Assembly (NCBI RefSeq): GCF_003096015.2
Contig: NZ_CP029185.2
Location: forward strand, 3,436,501 to 3,500,500
Direction of reading: 5' to 3'
Length of the DNA: 64,000 bases
Origin: Limnobaculum parvum
GTDB lineage: Bacteria; Pseudomonadota; Gammaproteobacteria; Enterobacterales; Enterobacteriaceae
Shown: positions 8,846 through 18,963 of the stretch, piece by piece
Layout: each line of letters starts with the position of its first letter
How positions within the stretch are numbered: position 1 is the stretch's first letter
Translations under genes and position numbers: made by a program
The notes under the pieces: generated by a model
Database searches by the model: none
Told to the model about the DNA's origin: nothing
The model's input: only the letters and a program-made list of their open reading frames with translations

Positions 8846-9465
8846 AGCGATCCTTTGTAAGAACTGAAATACAACACAGGTATATTGATGATATTCAACC
8901 GTGAAGGCAACGACTGAATGAAGAGATAAACCAAATTGGCGGAATATAATGTCTGTATTGAGACGATAACATCATTGTTGATGATCGCTGATTAAGATCG
9001 TCTACCTCATCGAATCGGTCAGACAGTAGATCAACGAGTTACCCGGCCATCACACGGTGTAACGCATTGGAAACAATAAAAAACACTCTTGTCGTGAATC
9101 AAAAATGACCACCTGATGAGAGCGCGAATATTTATTCACATTTTCCCATAATAGCTGAATAATTCAGCACAATCTCCCTATCAATCATGATAATCACTTA
9201 TCCTTACACCCACCATGCTATACAATCGTAACTATATCATGGGTAACTAATTACCATGACTCATACTTGAATAACTGACAGGGATGTTATCTCCTTATAG
9301 TACTTATGGTTATCTCTGCTATGGATAGCGGTGACAACAATATATTACGTTTCAATATTACGTTTCAGTGCCCCACTTTACATCTGTTCTTAGCTGGCGA
9401 GATCCCGACAACGTTATCCTCAGTTAACGCTTTCATTCTGAAAGAATATATTCAAGGAATCAGAA
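8846..9465. other. Divergent intergenic region between ubiJ and cdiA
   Basis: 620 bp with no gene. It must hold the promoter for ubiJ-ubiB-tatABC (leftward) and for cdiA (rightward). A perfect 13 bp tandem repeat lies at 9342-9367. The cdiA ATG is preceded by AAGGAATCAGAA, a usable ribosome site. No tpsB-like gene and no transposase fragment was seen. Neither promoter could be assigned with confidence. Confidence 0.6.
9342..9367. repeat. 13 bp perfect tandem repeat upstream of cdiA
   Basis: ATATTACGTTTCA occurs twice head to tail, ending 98 bp before the cdiA start codon. It may be a regulator site or a slippage-prone tract; the sequence does not decide. Confidence 0.8.
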
Positions 9466-12400
9466 ATGAACACCACTAAAATCATTAAGCCCTATCAACG
9501 CGTTTTAACTTACCTGCTTTCCGCTATGTTGGTGTGGCAACCGGTATGGCCTGCGTTTGCCGCCGCGATTGAAATGGATGGCCGCCCTAATAATGGTCAG
9601 GTCACCCCCGCCGGTAACGGTGTGCCCGTTGTTGATATTGCCGCGCCGAATCAGGCTGGCGTATCACACAATACCTATCAACACTTTAACGTTGGGCCTG
9701 ATGGCGTGGTATTGAATAACAATACCGAACGCCTGCTGCAAAGCCAGCAGGCAGGGATAATTCAAAATAACCCTAACCTGCGTAACGGCGCTGCCAGCGC
9801 GATTATTAATGAAGTGACCGCCCCAAATCGTTCAGAGCTGAAAGGCTATATTGAAGTCGGAGGCAAAGCCGCCAATGTGATAGTGGCGAACCCTTACGGT
9901 ATCACCTGTGATGGCTGCGGTTTCATTAATACCCCACAGGCAACGCTGAGTACCGGTAAGCCGGTGCTGGATGAACAGGGCCGATTAAAAGAACTGGATG
10001 TTAAGCAAGGCAGTATCACCATCGATGGTAAAGGCATTGATGCGAAAGAAACGGAGTATTTTGCCATTGTCTCGCGAGCGGCGGAAATCAATGCAGACAT
10101 TCATGGTAAACACATTGATGTGATTGCCGGTGCTAACCGAGTCAATACGCAAACCGGTGAAATTACGCCGCAGGCTGGGAATGGAAACCCACCTCAAGTC
10201 GCCATCGATACCAAAGCGCTAGGCGGCATGTATGCCAACCGCATTCGGCTGGTCTCCACCGAACATGGCGTCGGTGTTAATACCGGTAATCTGATTGCCA
10301 GAAGTGGCGACATTCAACTGTCTGCCGATGGCAAGGTCACTCTGCACGGCGGTACCCGCGCAACCAACAACCTGAACGTTCAGGCAAATGATATTCACCT
10401 GACGGATTCTGCCACGCTCAATGGCAATAACCTCAGCCTGAAAGCACAAACGATTACTCAAGACGCGGGTAGCCGCTCGCTGGCACAACACAGCGCTAAC
10501 TATCAGGCTGACAACATCACTTTAAACGGGGAGCTGGTTAGCGAGCAAAACCTGCAAATTAACGCCCGAAAGCTGACCACCCACACTCAGGCGGCAATCA
10601 ACGCTAAAACCAGCACTATCCATGCCGAGCAAAGCCAATGGTCTGGCGCCTTAATGGCTGATGAGGTCTATTTTCAGGGGCAGACGCTAAACTTAGAGCC
10701 GCAGGGCGTTCTCTGGGGCAAGCAGACATTAACCCTCAATGCCAGTCAGGCGCTGAACCAGCAAGGCTCGCTGCTGGCGGGCGATTTCCTCAATCTGACC
10801 ACCCCACAGTGGAACAGCCTTAACGGGCTAACCGCTACCGGTGTTTCTGCCAACGGAGAGCTGCAAAGCGGCGGAATACTGAATATTCAGGCGGGCAACA
10901 CTCAGCTCAACAACACCCACCTTAGCGCCGGACAAATCAGCCTCACTGGGCAAGCGCTGTTACAGGATGAAAAATCGGTATTTAATGCACAGGACAGTTT
11001 GGTGCTGAATGCATCACGCCTTGAACTGAATGGTAAAAACTTAACTAACGGCACCCTCGAACTTCAGGGCGATCGCTTAACCGCAGGCAGCAGTGCAAAA
11101 ATGTCGGCTCAAAGCGCGAGCTGGAATCTAACGGGTGACATCGACTGGCTTGGTCAGGCCAGTTTCAACGCGTTAAGCATCAATGCGCTTAATCTGAACA
11201 ACGCCGGTGTAATCCAGAGTTCAGGCCATAGCCGATTGACCGTTAATCAACTGGTTAACGGTGCCGGTGCGGCACTGAATGCCGGGGAGCTAACCATCAA
11301 TGCCCCTACCCTCTACAATCAGGGGCTAATCCAAAGTACCAACACCAGTCAATTTACCCTTAATCAATTCACCAACGCGACTGGCGCTCAGTTGTACGCC
11401 AATGAGCTGACCCTCGACGCTGAGATGTTGAACAATCAGGGGGTAATTCAAAGTACCGGTGAAAGTGCGCTGACGCTTAACCAGCTAACTAACGGCGCCA
11501 CTGCACAACTTAATGCCGGTTCGTTCGTCATCAATGCTTCTCAGCTCAATAATCAGGGAAGAATCCAAAGCATTGGCGAAAGCGTATTAACGCTCAATCA
11601 GCTCACCAATGACGCCAATGCGGAGATCTACGCCAGTGACGTATCGCTGAGCGCCGCAACGCTGGACAACAACGGAAAAATCACCGGTCGCGATAATCTG
11701 GATATATTCCTGAGCTCAACGGGTTCAAGCCTTAACAATGGCGACATCTCCGGGGATGTTGTCACCCTTCAGACTCAGGGATCGTTTGAAAACAACGGCA
11801 TTCTGTTTGGGGCCAGTGAACTACGGCTAAATGCCTTAAATGGTCAGGTAATCAATAGTCAGCAAGCCGGGTTGTACAGCGGCGGTTTGCTCGATCTCAC
11901 CGCGAATTCACTGCGCCAACAGGGCGATATTTTGGCGGATGGGGATATCACCTTAACCCTCACCGGAGCGGAACGCTTTGATCAACAAGGCACCATTGCC
12001 AGTCGTGAAAATTTACTGTGGCTGAAAACTAACGGGACTATCAATAATCAGGGCACACTGTATGGTCATTTGCTGGATCTGGAAGCATCCAATGCACTCA
12101 CCAATCAGGGGAAAATCTCCGGTGATATTGTTAGCCTGACGGCAGGCGGCGAATTAAGCAATCAGAACGGTGCCTCCATTACCGCCAGCAATTTAATCAC
12201 CGGCAGCGCTCAGTCCATCGCCCAGCAGGGAAAAATTCAGTCCGGCGGCAGCATTGACCTCACCAGCCGCAGCCAAATTGATAATACCGGGTTTATTGGT
12301 TCCCTTAATGACCTGTTTCTGAAAGCCGATAGCGGCCTCAGTAATACCAATGATGCCTTCCTGTATGCGGGTCGCGACATGTACCTGTGCGCTAATCAGG

Positions 12401-15400
12401 TTAGCAACCTGCTGAGCAATATTCTGGCAGGACGTCACCTGACTATTCAGAAGGATTATCAGGGCAATAAGAGCGCGGAAATAATTAACCGCTCGGGGGT
12501 GATAGAGACCCAAACCGGCGACATTACGCTGAAAGCTGAGCATATCAAAAATGAAGGTGACGGGCAGGCTTCCACTACCACTGAAGATTATTCCGATACG
12601 GTACTAGGTGGAGGAGCCACTGAGATCACGATGAGGGTTGGCGCACCGGGTACGCCAGCCATGGATGATCTGGCGTCATGCCTTGGCGGTGGTGGTGCGG
12701 GCGGTGGTGCAGGCAGTGGACATGGATCACCAAGCTGTCGCTATACGCCTAAAAATGATAAGGATCTGCGGTTAACCGGGCTGCTTTCACGCACCATTGT
12801 GACGCTTTCAGCCATAGAAGCGACGGGGAAAATCGTTTCCGGACGAGATCTGAATATTGAGGCTGGGGTAATTGACAACCAGTTTAGCCACTTGCTGGCG
12901 GCCCGTGATGTCAATATTACGGCTCAGGAACTCAATAACCTCTCCGCCAAACAAGGGGTCACTGAGACCTATTACGTTTATGAGTTTGTTTTTGGTAATT
13001 ACGTTTCGATCGATAAACTCAGAGAAGACAAGACGGTTAAATACGCCCGAGCCGCCAATAATGTCGTCACCAGCGAAGGTGAGGAATATTTTTCCACCGT
13101 TGAAGCGGGTCGTATCGTTAATCTCAACGTTCAGAACGCGGTCAGAAACGAAAGCATCAAATCCTATTCCATGCAGATTGCGCCAACCCTCAGCGCACCG
13201 ACCGGTCTGGATAATCTGGATCCACGTTCCGGCATTGAACATACCCTGCCTAGCGCTATCCCTACTGCGAACGGATTCCCGGTACCAACCGGAAACAATG
13301 GCCTGTTTGTCTGGAATTTAGACCCAGACAGCCCTTATCTGATCACCGCTAATCCGGCATTAGGTGAGCTGGGCTATCTGTCGTTGGGCGGACGCTCCAG
13401 TCAAATTGCTGGCTTTAGCGTGCTAGACCGCCTGATGGGCCGCCAGCCAACCTTTGGCCCACCCCATGAAACCGGCGCTCAATGGACTGACGTTAACCAA
13501 TACCTCGGCTCCGCCTACTTCCTCAATCAACTGGGCTTACAGCCAGAATCACGCTATCGCTTTTTGGGGGATGCCTGGTATGACACGCGCTACATTACCG
13601 ATGCCATTTTGCGGCAAACCGGACAGCGCTATATCGGCGGTGTCGGCAGCGATTTAAGCCAAATGCGCTGGCTGATTGATAACGCAGCCCAAGCCGCTAA
13701 CGGCCTCGGGCTGGCATTGGGTGTCAGCCTGAGCGACAAGCAGATTGCCCAACTGAGTCACAGTATCGTCTGGTGGGAACCCGTCACCATTAACGGTCAA
13801 ACCGTACTGGCTCCGAAGCTCTATCTGGTGGCGGCGGATCAATCCAATGTCAGCGGCAGCGTTATCAGCGCTCAACATGTAGCCATTACCGCCGGTGATA
13901 TTCACAATGACGGCGGCACCATCAAGGCTGACGGCATGTTGCATATGGTCAGCCGTGACGCCCTTATCAACCGCGAAGGGCTAATTCAGGCGGGGGATAA
14001 CCTGACGGTCATCGCTAAAAACGATATCCAAAACCTGAGTGGCACCATTGAAGGACGTAACGTCACACTACAAAGCCTTGATGGCAATGTAATTAATCAA
14101 ACCTTACATCAACAAACCCATATCAACGCCGATGGTAGCGAAAGCCGCCAGAACGCTAACACCGCCCTCTCCTTTGGGGTTTCCGGTATCACTGCCGGTA
14201 TTCACGCCAAAGAGAATTTGGGGATTTCCGCAGCAAACGATATTCAGATTACCGGGGCGGAACTCAGCGCCGGGCAAAATGTCACGCTGAATGCCGGTGA
14301 CAATATTGATATCACCGCCAATGAAACGGTGAACTTACGCACCGGTTTCACTACCACGCCGGGCGATCATCGGCTGGATATCCATCAGCAAAAGAGCCAT
14401 ATCAACGCAACCGATGGTGCCGTCGCCCTGACGGCGGGCGACAGCATCAGCGTGATCGCCAGTGATATTCGCGCCAACGATAACATAACGTTACAGGCTA
14501 AAGAGGATATCGCCATCCTCTCCGCTCGAGACCAGACCTCTCAAGCGAAAGACGGTAAGTTACAGCACGCCACTACCGATGTGCAGAGCAGCGACATTCA
14601 GTCGGGTCATAACCTGATTGTGAATGCCGGTAACGATATCGTTATGCAGGCCAGTACGCTCAATGCCAAAGATAATGTGCTGTTAGTGGCGGGTAACGAC
14701 CTGACGCTGCTGTCGGATGCCGAATCCCGCTATGACCGAACCCGTATCAACGGCGGTTATAAAATTGAGCAACAGGTCACTCAGCAATCTACCGAGATTA
14801 ATGCGGGTCAGAACGTGCTGATCGGTGCCGGAAACGACGCCACATTACAGGCCACGCAGATCGGCGCCGGTGGGGATATTCGTCTTCAGGCCGAGGGAGA
14901 TTTGCGTCTGCTGACGGCGGAAGAATCCAGCTACTACTATGAAAAAACCAAAACCGGTGGCTTCTTAAGCAGTAAATCCTATGAGGAAGAGCGTTCCAGC
15001 ACCACTCATAAAGCCAGCGAGCTGAACGCAGGCAACAACATCGCCATCACCAGCGGCGGCGATAGCCTGTATCAGGCCAGCAAACTGAATGCGGGCAATG
15101 ACATCGCCCTGACCAGCACCGGCGGGCAGATTCAGTTTAGCGCGGTTGAAAACACCGATTTCCTGAAGGTAGATTCAAAATCCAGCAGCGTGACCACCCG
15201 GGTTGCCGGTCATGGTCATAACAATACCACCCAGCAGTTTGGTGAAATCACTCAGGGCGGTGAGTTAACCATTCAAGCGGAGAAAGGCATTCGTGCCGAT
15301 ATTCGTCAGTCATCAGCCCAGAGTTTAAGCACTGCGCTGGAGCAAATGGAAAGCGCGCCGGAAACCGCTTGGGTCGCCGAATTGGCGGTACGTAATGATG

Positions 15401-17550
15401 TTGAGTGGCATGCGGTTCAAGATGCCTACGATGATTGGGAGTATGACAGCGAGAGCCTGAGCCCGGCGGCAGCGGCAGTGATTGCGATTGTTGTTACGGT
15501 ATGTACGGCAGGTGCGGGGGCTGCGGCAGGCGGGGCGGTTGCAGGGACATCCACTGTGGCCGCCGCTGGCGCGACAACGGCGGCGGCCATTTCTGCCGCT
15601 ACGGCAGCGGCGGTTCAGGCGTTAGCGGCGCAGGCTACTCTCTCATTGATTAATAATCAGGGAGATGTGGGTAAGGTACTGAAGGACTTAGGCTCGAAAG
15701 ATAACGTGAAGAGTCTGGCGGCTTCGGTGGTTGCGGCGGGGGTGATTGCCGGTGTGGATACGCAGATGGGCTGGTCGCAAAGTGGTAAAGCGGCGTCTAC
15801 CTCCTACACCGCAGGCAGTACCACCGAGCAAATTGCGACCATTACGCCGGTGAGTCAGCCGAGTTTTGATACTTGGTGGACGGGCAATAGTCAGTTAAGC
15901 AGTTGGGATATCGCCCAGCGCACCGTGGTGCATTCCGGTATTTCCGCCGGAGTGGACACTGCCATTAACGGCAGCAACTTCCTTGAATCATTCGGTACCA
16001 GTTTGATGTTTAACGCCGGTAACGAGATGGGCCGCGCTTCGTCGTGGTATATCGGGGAGAATGCGGCGCTGTTTGGTGGCGATGGTTCCTTTGGTAAATC
16101 GGTGATCCACGGCCTGAACGGTGGGTTGATTGCCGAGCTGACCGGCGGTGATTTTGCCGCTGGCGCGGGCGCGGGTTTTGCTACCGAGTTGGCTTCGGGT
16201 GTGATTGGCGGTTTTGCACTAACGCCGGAAGAAAAGCGTCAGGTGCAAAACGGTGAGAAGCTGTTCTATGTGGATGATAACGGGCTGGCCCGTATCATCG
16301 GCGGTAGCGTGGGTGCCATCATCACCAACACCGCCGACGGTGCGAATACTGGGGCGAACGTTGCCAATATTATTGACCAGAATAACCGTCAGCTTCACCA
16401 GACGGAAAAGGAACGGCTTAAAGAGCTAGCGGGTGGCGATGAAGATAAAGAAAAACAGCTGACGGCAGCGGCCTGTGCGTTAGTGAAATGTTCGGCAGAG
16501 TTTGCGGAAGGTACGGCTGAGAAGGCTGCTTATGAAGCATTAGAACTGGCTGGCAACCGGCCAGAATATGCCGCTCTTCGTGAACAACTGTCCCAAGAAA
16601 AGTTCCTCGTGAGCTATACCGACCCGCTAACCGGTGAGAGAGTTTTACAGGACTTTGCTATGTTCCAGTACAGCAACGCAAGCGCTATTTTAGATGGTGC
16701 AGTGTATGCCAATGGTGAATACCAACTCACAACGCGCGGAGGGGGATTAATACAGGCCACCACGGGTGCAGCAGAAATCATCGGAGGAGGTGTCGCCTGT
16801 GTGGGTGTAATCACATGTGCTGCGGGTGTCATCGTTGCCTCAGTTGGGTTTGATAATCTCAATGCGGGTACAAACACCTTAGTTTCAGGAAGCCCAAACA
16901 AAACAATCGGCGCGGGTCTGTTAGAAACAATGGGTGTTCCTGCTGAATATTCGGAACTGGTATATGCTGGCGTGAGTGTCGCAGGGATAACGACAATAGC
17001 CGTTAAATCGGTTAAAACCGGTGAAATTTTAAACCTGAGTATTACCAAAGAAGGGCAAGTTACTAAAGCTGGTAATGGTGAAAACTTCTTTTCAAAAGCA
17101 GATATTGGCCCGTATACACCACCAAAAGATAAAATAGTGTATGGGCAATTAGATGAAAGTTCATGTGTTGCTGCCAGTTGTCGTATGGCGGCTAATTTGG
17201 ATGATACCCCAGAGGCATACATTCGCTATTACATAAAAACAGGTCCGGATGGCACATTTTTGTCAGATGTTCCTAATGGACTAAAAGAACTTGGTTTGAA
17301 AGGAAATGCAACTTTTACAGACAATATTACAACTAAGACTATTACCCACGAAGTTAATAGTGGATCATCTATCATTGTGAATATCAAGAATGCAAACAAC
17401 GATATACATGCAGTTGTTGTTGATTCCGTCAAAGATGGAAAAGCATTTATTCGAGATCCTTGGCCACTGGGTATAGGCTCTTCATATTCAGCACCGGTCA
17501 GTAAGCTAGAAGAGTTGCTTACTGGCAATGGCGTCATTATTAAAAATTAA
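9466..17550 (+). CDS. cdiA: CdiA/FhaB-family two-partner secretion exoprotein with C39-like papain-fold toxin tip
   Basis: 2694-residue exported adhesin-toxin. Residues 1-34 are an extended signal peptide. About 35-300 is the TPS/haemagglutination domain with NPYGI (residue 142) and a CDGC pair. Long beta-helix repeats follow (about 300-1060, Asn/Gln-rich ITINAPTLYNQG type), then a Gly-rich Cys-containing linker (about 1070-1095). A second repeat block with GDNIDITA-type units runs to about 1960. Next come an Ala/Gly-rich hydrophobic segment (about 2003-2060), a DUF637-like region and a pretoxin segment with DQNNRQLH in place of VENN. The tip after KEGQVT (about residue 2533) is AT-rich and carries Cys2567 (SSCVAASC), His2648 (IHAVVVDSV) and Asp2664 (IRDPWP), a papain/C39-like triad. 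A cysteine peptidase activity is inferred. The immunity gene follows directly. No CdiB-type transporter gene is nearby. Confidence 0.92.
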   Translation: MNTTKIIKPYQRVLTYLLSAMLVWQPVWPAFAAAIEMDGRPNNGQVTPAGNGVPVVDIAAPNQAGVSHNTYQHFNVGPDGVVLNNNTERLLQSQQAGIIQNNPNLRNGAASAIINEVTAPNRSELKGYIEVGGKAANVIVANPYGITCDGCGFINTPQATLSTGKPVLDEQGRLKELDVKQGSITIDGKGIDAKETEYFAIVSRAAEINADIHGKHIDVIAGANRVNTQTGEITPQAGNGNPPQVAIDTKALGGMYANRIRLVSTEHGVGVNTGNLIARSGDIQLSADGKVTLHGGTRATNNLNVQANDIHLTDSATLNGNNLSLKAQTITQDAGSRSLAQHSANYQADNITLNGELVSEQNLQINARKLTTHTQAAINAKTSTIHAEQSQWSGALMADEVYFQGQTLNLEPQGVLWGKQTLTLNASQALNQQGSLLAGDFLNLTTPQWNSLNGLTATGVSANGELQSGGILNIQAGNTQLNNTHLSAGQISLTGQALLQDEKSVFNAQDSLVLNASRLELNGKNLTNGTLELQGDRLTAGSSAKMSAQSASWNLTGDIDWLGQASFNALSINALNLNNAGVIQSSGHSRLTVNQLVNGAGAALNAGELTINAPTLYNQGLIQSTNTSQFTLNQFTNATGAQLYANELTLDAEMLNNQGVIQSTGESALTLNQLTNGATAQLNAGSFVINASQLNNQGRIQSIGESVLTLNQLTNDANAEIYASDVSLSAATLDNNGKITGRDNLDIFLSSTGSSLNNGDISGDVVTLQTQGSFENNGILFGASELRLNALNGQVINSQQAGLYSGGLLDLTANSLRQQGDILADGDITLTLTGAERFDQQGTIASRENLLWLKTNGTINNQGTLYGHLLDLEASNALTNQGKISGDIVSLTAGGELSNQNGASITASNLITGSAQSIAQQGKIQSGGSIDLTSRSQIDNTGFIGSLNDLFLKADSGLSNTNDAFLYAGRDMYLCANQVSNLLSNILAGRHLTIQKDYQGNKSAEIINRSGVIETQTGDITLKAEHIKNEGDGQASTTTEDYSDTVLGGGATEITMRVGAPGTPAMDDLASCLGGGGAGGGAGSGHGSPSCRYTPKNDKDLRLTGLLSRTIVTLSAIEATGKIVSGRDLNIEAGVIDNQFSHLLAARDVNITAQELNNLSAKQGVTETYYVYEFVFGNYVSIDKLREDKTVKYARAANNVVTSEGEEYFSTVEAGRIVNLNVQNAVRNESIKSYSMQIAPTLSAPTGLDNLDPRSGIEHTLPSAIPTANGFPVPTGNNGLFVWNLDPDSPYLITANPALGELGYLSLGGRSSQIAGFSVLDRLMGRQPTFGPPHETGAQWTDVNQYLGSAYFLNQLGLQPESRYRFLGDAWYDTRYITDAILRQTGQRYIGGVGSDLSQMRWLIDNAAQAANGLGLALGVSLSDKQIAQLSHSIVWWEPVTINGQTVLAPKLYLVAADQSNVSGSVISAQHVAITAGDIHNDGGTIKADGMLHMVSRDALINREGLIQAGDNLTVIAKNDIQNLSGTIEGRNVTLQSLDGNVINQTLHQQTHINADGSESRQNANTALSFGVSGITAGIHAKENLGISAANDIQITGAELSAGQNVTLNAGDNIDITANETVNLRTGFTTTPGDHRLDIHQQKSHINATDGAVALTAGDSISVIASDIRANDNITLQAKEDIAILSARDQTSQAKDGKLQHATTDVQSSDIQSGHNLIVNAGNDIVMQASTLNAKDNVLLVAGNDLTLLSDAESRYDRTRINGGYKIEQQVTQQSTEINAGQNVLIGAGNDATLQATQIGAGGDIRLQAEGDLRLLTAEESSYYYEKTKTGGFLSSKSYEEERSSTTHKASELNAGNNIAITSGGDSLYQASKLNAGNDIALTSTGGQIQFSAVENTDFLKVDSKSSSVTTRVAGHGHNNTTQQFGEITQGGELTIQAEKGIRADIRQSSAQSLSTALEQMESAPETAWVAELAVRNDVEWHAVQDAYDDWEYDSESLSPAAAAVIAIVVTVCTAGAGAAAGGAVAGTSTVAAAGATTAAAISAATAAAVQALAAQATLSLINNQGDVGKVLKDLGSKDNVKSLAASVVAAGVIAGVDTQMGWSQSGKAASTSYTAGSTTEQIATITPVSQPSFDTWWTGNSQLSSWDIAQRTVVHSGISAGVDTAINGSNFLESFGTSLMFNAGNEMGRASSWYIGENAALFGGDGSFGKSVIHGLNGGLIAELTGGDFAAGAGAGFATELASGVIGGFALTPEEKRQVQNGEKLFYVDDNGLARIIGGSVGAIITNTADGANTGANVANIIDQNNRQLHQTEKERLKELAGGDEDKEKQLTAAACALVKCSAEFAEGTAEKAAYEALELAGNRPEYAALREQLSQEKFLVSYTDPLTGERVLQDFAMFQYSNASAILDGAVYANGEYQLTTRGGGLIQATTGAAEIIGGGVACVGVITCAAGVIVASVGFDNLNAGTNTLVSGSPNKTIGAGLLETMGVPAEYSELVYAGVSVAGITTIAVKSVKTGEILNLSITKEGQVTKAGNGENFFSKADIGPYTPPKDKIVYGQLDESSCVAASCRMAANLDDTPEAYIRYYIKTGPDGTFLSDVPNGLKELGLKGNATFTDNITTKTITHEVNSGSSIIVNIKNANNDIHAVVVDSVKDGKAFIRDPWPLGIGSSYSAPVSKLEELLTGNGVIIKN
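13178..17063 (+). repeat. 3886 bp repeat, parental copy inside cdiA
   Basis: This part of cdiA, from the mid-protein region to the KEGQVT junction, is nearly identical and without length change to 19741-23626. Its inner part 13823-16398 equals 24653-27228. Differences are scattered single bases. The repeat ends exactly where the toxin tips diverge. Confidence 0.95.
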
Positions 17551-17560
17551 GGAGAGAAAA

Positions 17561-18022
17561 ATGAAAAATATATGTGACCTATTTATAAAAAATGAGACTA
17601 ATACTAATCATTTTAGGCATTTGACTATATTCGACAAAAGTTTTTTATATATTCCGGGGAAATTTTATTCCGGCTATTTAGGCTTAAATGTAGAGCGAAT
17701 TACACTAGTCTCCGTAGTTATAGAACTAAAAAAAGAAGGTGTGGTAGCTCTAAATGTGCCTATACGTTATCGTGATAATACTCTTTTAAGTGTTACTGAT
17801 GGATTTAATTCTGCAAAAGAGTATGGATTATCCAAGGGTTTAGAAACAAGAGAAGATAATACATACCATGATGCTCAGATCCCTCTATACTGGACATTTC
17901 CCATAACAAATAACCCTCCTGATAAAGCTGGTGGTGTTATTTATGTGGATAAATTAGATGGTCATATATGGACATATTTGGAACATCAAGAGTATATGTA
18001 TGATTATAACAATATAATATAA
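17561..18022 (+). CDS. Putative immunity protein for the first CdiA toxin tip
   Basis: 153-residue acidic, Tyr-rich, AT-rich gene starting 10 bp after the cdiA stop. I recognise no named immunity family in it. The ATG at 17561 is chosen over an upstream in-frame ATG because a strong AAGGAGAG site sits 5-6 bases before it. Position directly after the toxin tip, base composition like that tip and small size are the classic arrangement of a cognate immunity gene, whose product binds and blocks the toxin in the cytoplasm. The pairing with the C39-like tip is inferred from position only. Confidence 0.75.
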   Translation: MKNICDLFIKNETNTNHFRHLTIFDKSFLYIPGKFYSGYLGLNVERITLVSVVIELKKEGVVALNVPIRYRDNTLLSVTDGFNSAKEYGLSKGLETREDNTYHDAQIPLYWTFPITNNPPDKAGGVIYVDKLDGHIWTYLEHQEYMYDYNNII

Positions 18023-18046
18023 ATCCACTATCTTCGATTTGATGCT

Positions 18047-18092
18047 CACCTTGTTTTCAAATAAACAAATGAAAACAAATGAAAACAAGGTG
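18047..18092. terminator. Inverted repeat after the first immunity gene
   Basis: 13 bp perfect arms CACCTTGTTTTCA and TGAAAACAAGGTG around a 20-nt AT-rich spacer that itself repeats ATGAAAACAA. It could end the cdiA-cdiI transcript, but no strong T-tract follows; a remnant of a rearrangement is equally possible. Confidence 0.4.
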
Positions 18093-18263
18093 ATTATAAT
18101 TCGCTAGCATATTTGCATTGAAATAACCTCATAGGTAATTGATTATTATTAATTTATAAAATTACTTGGTAGGAGTAAATTCAAGGTAAAATTATTCTGG
18201 TGCAACAGAAATTCGAACTGCTTTTCTGGAAAGCAAAATGAACTATAATGAAATCGTTCTTAA

Positions 18264-18677
18264 ATGATAAATGTTAACGAATTAATTAATCAAGAAATTA
18301 CAAATGAGCCGGTGTTGGTTGAAGGGCATGTTGTTTATTTCAATGATGGAAGGTTATATCTAATTAATTTAAATTATGGAAGTGATTATTCAAATCCCCC
18401 TTCTATTTTCATTGAAAATGATAACCTTTCAGACAACCTTGAGCGTAATGTCAGTCTATATGGTGGTGTTTCACGTTTATTTCACCATGCAAAAATAAAA
18501 GGTTATATAAAAATTAATTCAATATCAGGTGAGTTATCTTTACATGTCGAAGAGATGACGGTGGAAAATAATAAAAAATGGATATCCATAGATCTTAATA
18601 AAAAATATGAGCCTAGAAATAGAGATGGCATAGATTGGTTCGATGTGTCCTTAGATGGAAAAATAACTCACAAATAA
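18264..18677 (+). CDS. Small protein, possible orphan immunity protein
   Basis: 137 residues, beta-strand-rich and AT-rich, reading MINVNELINQEITNEPVLVE and later GHVVYFNDGRLYLI and ERNVSLYGGVSRLF. The pattern suggests a small OB-like or beta-barrel fold. I do not recognise the family. It lies 241 bp after the first immunity gene with no toxin tip before it, and 17 bp before an Imm31-like gene. An orphan immunity gene kept after loss of its toxin is the likeliest reading. No good ribosome site precedes the ATG; a 9-codon frame at 18238 ends on it (ATGA overlap) and could couple translation. Confidence 0.5.
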   Translation: MINVNELINQEITNEPVLVEGHVVYFNDGRLYLINLNYGSDYSNPPSIFIENDNLSDNLERNVSLYGGVSRLFHHAKIKGYIKINSISGELSLHVEEMTVENNKKWISIDLNKKYEPRNRDGIDWFDVSLDGKITHK

Positions 18678-18694
18678 CACATAAGGTTGCTTAT

Positions 18695-18922
18695 ATGGTT
18701 AGTAAGATAAATTTTTATCAAGAAGTCGAGGTCTTATCTGGTTGTAATAGTAAAAATAAGAAGTATGTGGGGAAGAAAGGGGGTGTTATGGGAGTAAGTG
18801 AGGAAAATGGAATTCTTTATGGTTACTCTGTGAAACTTTATGATGAGGAATATCTCTTATCCTTTGATAAAGATGAGATTGTCGCTACAGGAAGGCAACT
18901 GACGCAAGATGACTTTTATTGA
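18695..18922 (+). CDS. Imm31-like orphan immunity protein
   Basis: 75-residue beta-rich protein with the pattern FYQEVEVLSG...KKGGVMGVSEENGILYGYSV and SFDKDEIVATGRQL. This resembles Imm31 immunity proteins, which share a GK.G.V.G.SE....Y.V core and a final DELE.TG-like end. The ATG at 18695 has AAGG nine bases upstream and is preferred to an in-frame TTG at 18635. No intact toxin tip precedes it, so it is an orphan. Family assignment rests on memory of the pattern, not on a search. Confidence 0.6.
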   Translation: MVSKINFYQEVEVLSGCNSKNKKYVGKKGGVMGVSEENGILYGYSVKLYDEEYLLSFDKDEIVATGRQLTQDDFY

Positions 18923-18963
18923 GCGAATCCCGGTCATCGAGCCGGAATTACGCTTTTTAGCCG

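Noticed and set aside
12808..13321. Antisense and +1 frames of about 145 codons inside cdiA
   Set aside because: Shadows of the high-GC-third-position reading frame with no ribosome sites or domains.
16614..17222. 202-codon minus-strand frame antisense to cdiA, also present in module 2
   Set aside because: It lies opposite a clear coding frame and its composition mirrors the codon pattern of cdiA; duplicated only because the repeat is.
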